Shown here: positions 60,816 to 62,055 of the stretch, piece after piece | How the letters are laid out: the number at the start of each line of letters is the position of its first letter | Position numbering within the stretch: the stretch's first letter is position 1 | Source: Marivita sp. | GTDB taxonomy: Bacteria; Pseudomonadota; Alphaproteobacteria; Rhodobacterales; Rhodobacteraceae | Reading direction: 5' to 3' | Length of the DNA: 62,055 nucleotides | NCBI RefSeq assembly: GCF_020055675.1 | Contig: NZ_JAIPUS010000019.1 | Span: 1 to 62,055, forward strand | Made by a program: the position numbers and the translations under genes | Notes under the pieces: model-generated | The model's input: only the letters and a program-made list of their open reading frames with translations | Databases searched by the model: none | Told to the model about the DNA's origin: nothing

Positions 60816-61586
60816 TCATTCGGCGGCTTCCAGCGCCATGCCGTCGCCCGAGGGCAGATCGAACATGCCCTCACCAAGACCGCTCAAATAGGCCGTGACC
60901 TCGCCGCTTTTCATGACATTGGCGTATTTCGCATGCATATCGCAAAGATTGATCGCGTGGCTGGCTTGTGCACGGTCAAAGCAACCGTCCTCCACGACGG
61001 TCACCCGGAAATTCAGCGAAAAAGCGTCCAGCACGGTGGCCCGCACGCAGCCTGATGTGGTCGTGCCCGTAACGATCACACTGTCGCAACCCAGGAGTTG
61101 CAGGTAGGAGGCCAGCGGCGTGCCGGCAAAGCCGGAGGGCTTCTGCTTTTGAACCACCAGGTCCTGCGGACCAGGCGCAATCGCGTCCACGATATCGTTG
61201 CCCTCGACCCCATTGCGGGTCATGCCGCCGATGCCCTTTTCTTCCTTGCGGCGGCTGTTCTTCCACGACCAGGATCCGGAATCCCAGTTGTCGGCACGTC
61301 TGTGCCCGGTGGTGTAGATCACCGGCACGCCCTTGCCATGGCAGGCGCCGATAAGGGTCTGCAACACGGGTATCGCTTCCCAGGCATCTTCTCCGCAGGA
61401 GGTGCGCCAGGTCTTGATGCTGTCGAGGATCGGCTTCGGTTCGGTGTCGCAGAAGGCATAATTCACGTCGATCACCAGCAGCGCGGGACGCGCGCCCCAT
61501 TCCGCCAACGCGCCGAATCCCGAGGCGGCGAACACCTGCTTGTCGCGGTCGGTCAGGTAGGCGTCCCAGATACGTGGTTCAGTCAT
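60816..61586 (-). CDS. Isochorismatase-family amidohydrolase (copy 2)
   Basis: 256 residues. Asp in ALLVIDVNYAFCDTE, Lys in LVVQKQKPSGFAG and Cys in TTTSGCVRATVLDAFS form the triad. The closing block HAINLCDMHAKYANV parallels HKMNLFDLHHKYADV in copy 1, so the two are paralogues. I use the ATG at 61586, eight bases after AAGGAG. Copy 2 has a ~30-residue N-terminal extension and an insertion rich in Lys/Arg near 115, which suggests a different substrate or step. Confidence 0.87.
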   Translation of the reverse strand: MTEPRIWDAYLTDRDKQVFAASGFGALAEWGARPALLVIDVNYAFCDTEPKPILDSIKTWRTSCGEDAWEAIPVLQTLIGACHGKGVPVIYTTGHRRADNWDSGSWSWKNSRRKEEKGIGGMTRNGVEGNDIVDAIAPGPQDLVVQKQKPSGFAGTPLASYLQLLGCDSVIVTGTTTSGCVRATVLDAFSLNFRVTVVEDGCFDRAQASHAINLCDMHAKYANVMKSGEVTAYLSGLGEGMFDLPSGDGMALEAAE

Positions 61587-61604
61587 GACAGTCACTCCTT
61601 GAGT

Positions 61605-61721
61605 TCAGGTTGATTGACGCCGTCCGGGGACGACGAGGATGAAAAGCCCGGCAAGCGCGCCGGCATCGCCTGCGGGAATCTCCGCCACCAGTAAACCGGT
61701 GGCGAAAATCATCCACGTCAC
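61605..61721 (-). CDS. Possible 38-aa single-helix membrane peptide
   Basis: GTG at 61721 (or ATG at 61710-61712) opens a 35-38-residue frame containing MIFATGLLVAEIPAGDAGAL and LAGLFILVVPGRR. It sits between the truncated MFS gene and isochorismatase 2. It has no clear ribosome site, and high-GC frames often stay open by chance. Listed as possible only. Confidence 0.25.
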   Translation of the reverse strand: MTWMIFATGLLVAEIPAGDAGALAGLFILVVPGRRQST

Positions 61722-61754
61722 CGGCGGCCGGGGTCCGTTTCGGTCCGGCCGAGC

Positions 61755-62055
61755 TCACGATGAAGCCCCTGGGCGGGTGGCCGGCGGCTGTTTCGTCGGT
61801 CCGGGCGGAGCCTTGCCCGATCCGGTGCCCCATGTGCCCGTCCGCACGAGGTCACGGCTGTGGAACGTAAAGCCGGCAACCGTGGCCAGCAGCAGCGCGC
61901 CGCCTGACAGAAAGGCCGTGCCCAGACCGAACGCCTGCCCGAGACCCCCAAACATCAGCGGCCCCAGGATCTGCGAGAAACGGTTGACCAGCAGCCGCAG
62001 CCCCATCAGCTTGCCGCGCTCGGCTTCGCCTATGGCATCGACCATGATCATGATC
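61755..62055 (-). CDS. MFS transporter, C-terminal part (cut by window edge)
   Basis: The last ~99 residues of a membrane protein whose 5' end lies beyond the window. DAIGEAERGKLMGLRLLVNR is a cytoplasmic loop in MFS style, followed by two helices (ILGPLMFGGLGQAFGLG and FLSGGALLLATVAGF). A Pro/Thr/Lys-rich tail ends the protein. Same strand as the isochorismatase/permease operon, 168 bases upstream of it, so it may import the substrate. The family assignment rests on a short segment. Confidence 0.55.
   Translation of the reverse strand, partial: IMIMVDAIGEAERGKLMGLRLLVNRFSQILGPLMFGGLGQAFGLGTAFLSGGALLLATVAGFTFHSRDLVRTGTWGTGSGKAPPGPTKQPPATRPGASS

Overview
The window reads as high-GC alphaproteobacterial DNA, most likely from a marine Rhodobacterales (Roseobacter-type) organism. 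This rests on protein style, not on a database search: a DUF2842 membrane protein, TRAP and tripartite tricarboxylate transporters, a ChvE/GbpR sugar system, many 4-bp ATGA gene overlaps, and an acidic protein of a type I associate with Rhodobacterales. No rRNA, tRNA, CRISPR array, transposase or replication origin was seen.

Left end (1-2.7 kb): the first ~1.2 kb is a patchwork of an AroA fragment, a CcmB fragment, unassignable DNA and a bactofilin-like fragment. It abuts a DMT permease that lacks its N-terminus. This is best treated as a chimeric end. From ~1.22 kb the sequence is coherent: DMT permease, thiamine pyrophosphokinase, an 826-aa acidic protein, DusA, a PhyH-like oxygenase, an RTX protein, a Cys-rich exported protein, DUF2842 and PurA.

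11.1-19.5 kb: a tricarboxylate unit. The tctC-tctB-tctA transporter is followed by a class III CoA-transferase and a citrate-synthase-fold citryl-CoA lyase. Divergent to it are a response regulator, a histidine kinase and a periplasmic binding protein that together look like a three-component sensor.

19.7-28.7 kb: a copper island. A CopA-type ATPase plus cytochrome c diverges from a SHOCT protein-CueR-cytochrome c-CopC-CopD-DUF411 operon. The two promoters are back to back and both have the 19-bp spacer typical of MerR-family control. An MFS efflux gene sits next to a truncated CsoR-type repressor remnant.

29-45.2 kb: a sugar-acid regulon. It contains a TRAP transporter, an SGNH hydrolase, four-carbon acid-sugar genes (LtnD, OtnK, OtnC, OtnI, DenD) and a dehydratase/SDR/FAH-family/Fe-alcohol dehydrogenase set. 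A GntR-FCD regulator follows. A palindrome centred on TGGTATACCA occurs at four promoters here, which ties the units into one regulon.

45.4-55.7 kb: a ChvE-GguAB sugar ABC transporter operon continuing into GguC, an IlvD/Edd dehydratase, a Gfo/Idh sugar dehydrogenase and ketoglutarate-semialdehyde dehydrogenase. This is an oxidative sugar-to-2-oxoglutarate route, divergent from a GbpR-like LysR regulator.

56-62 kb: an XRE-cupin regulator converges on an operon with two isochorismatase-family amidohydrolases, two half-size permeases and an orphan xanthine-dehydrogenase-type molybdenum subunit. A truncated MFS gene lies at the right edge. This operon probably handles an N-containing compound, but the substrate is unknown.
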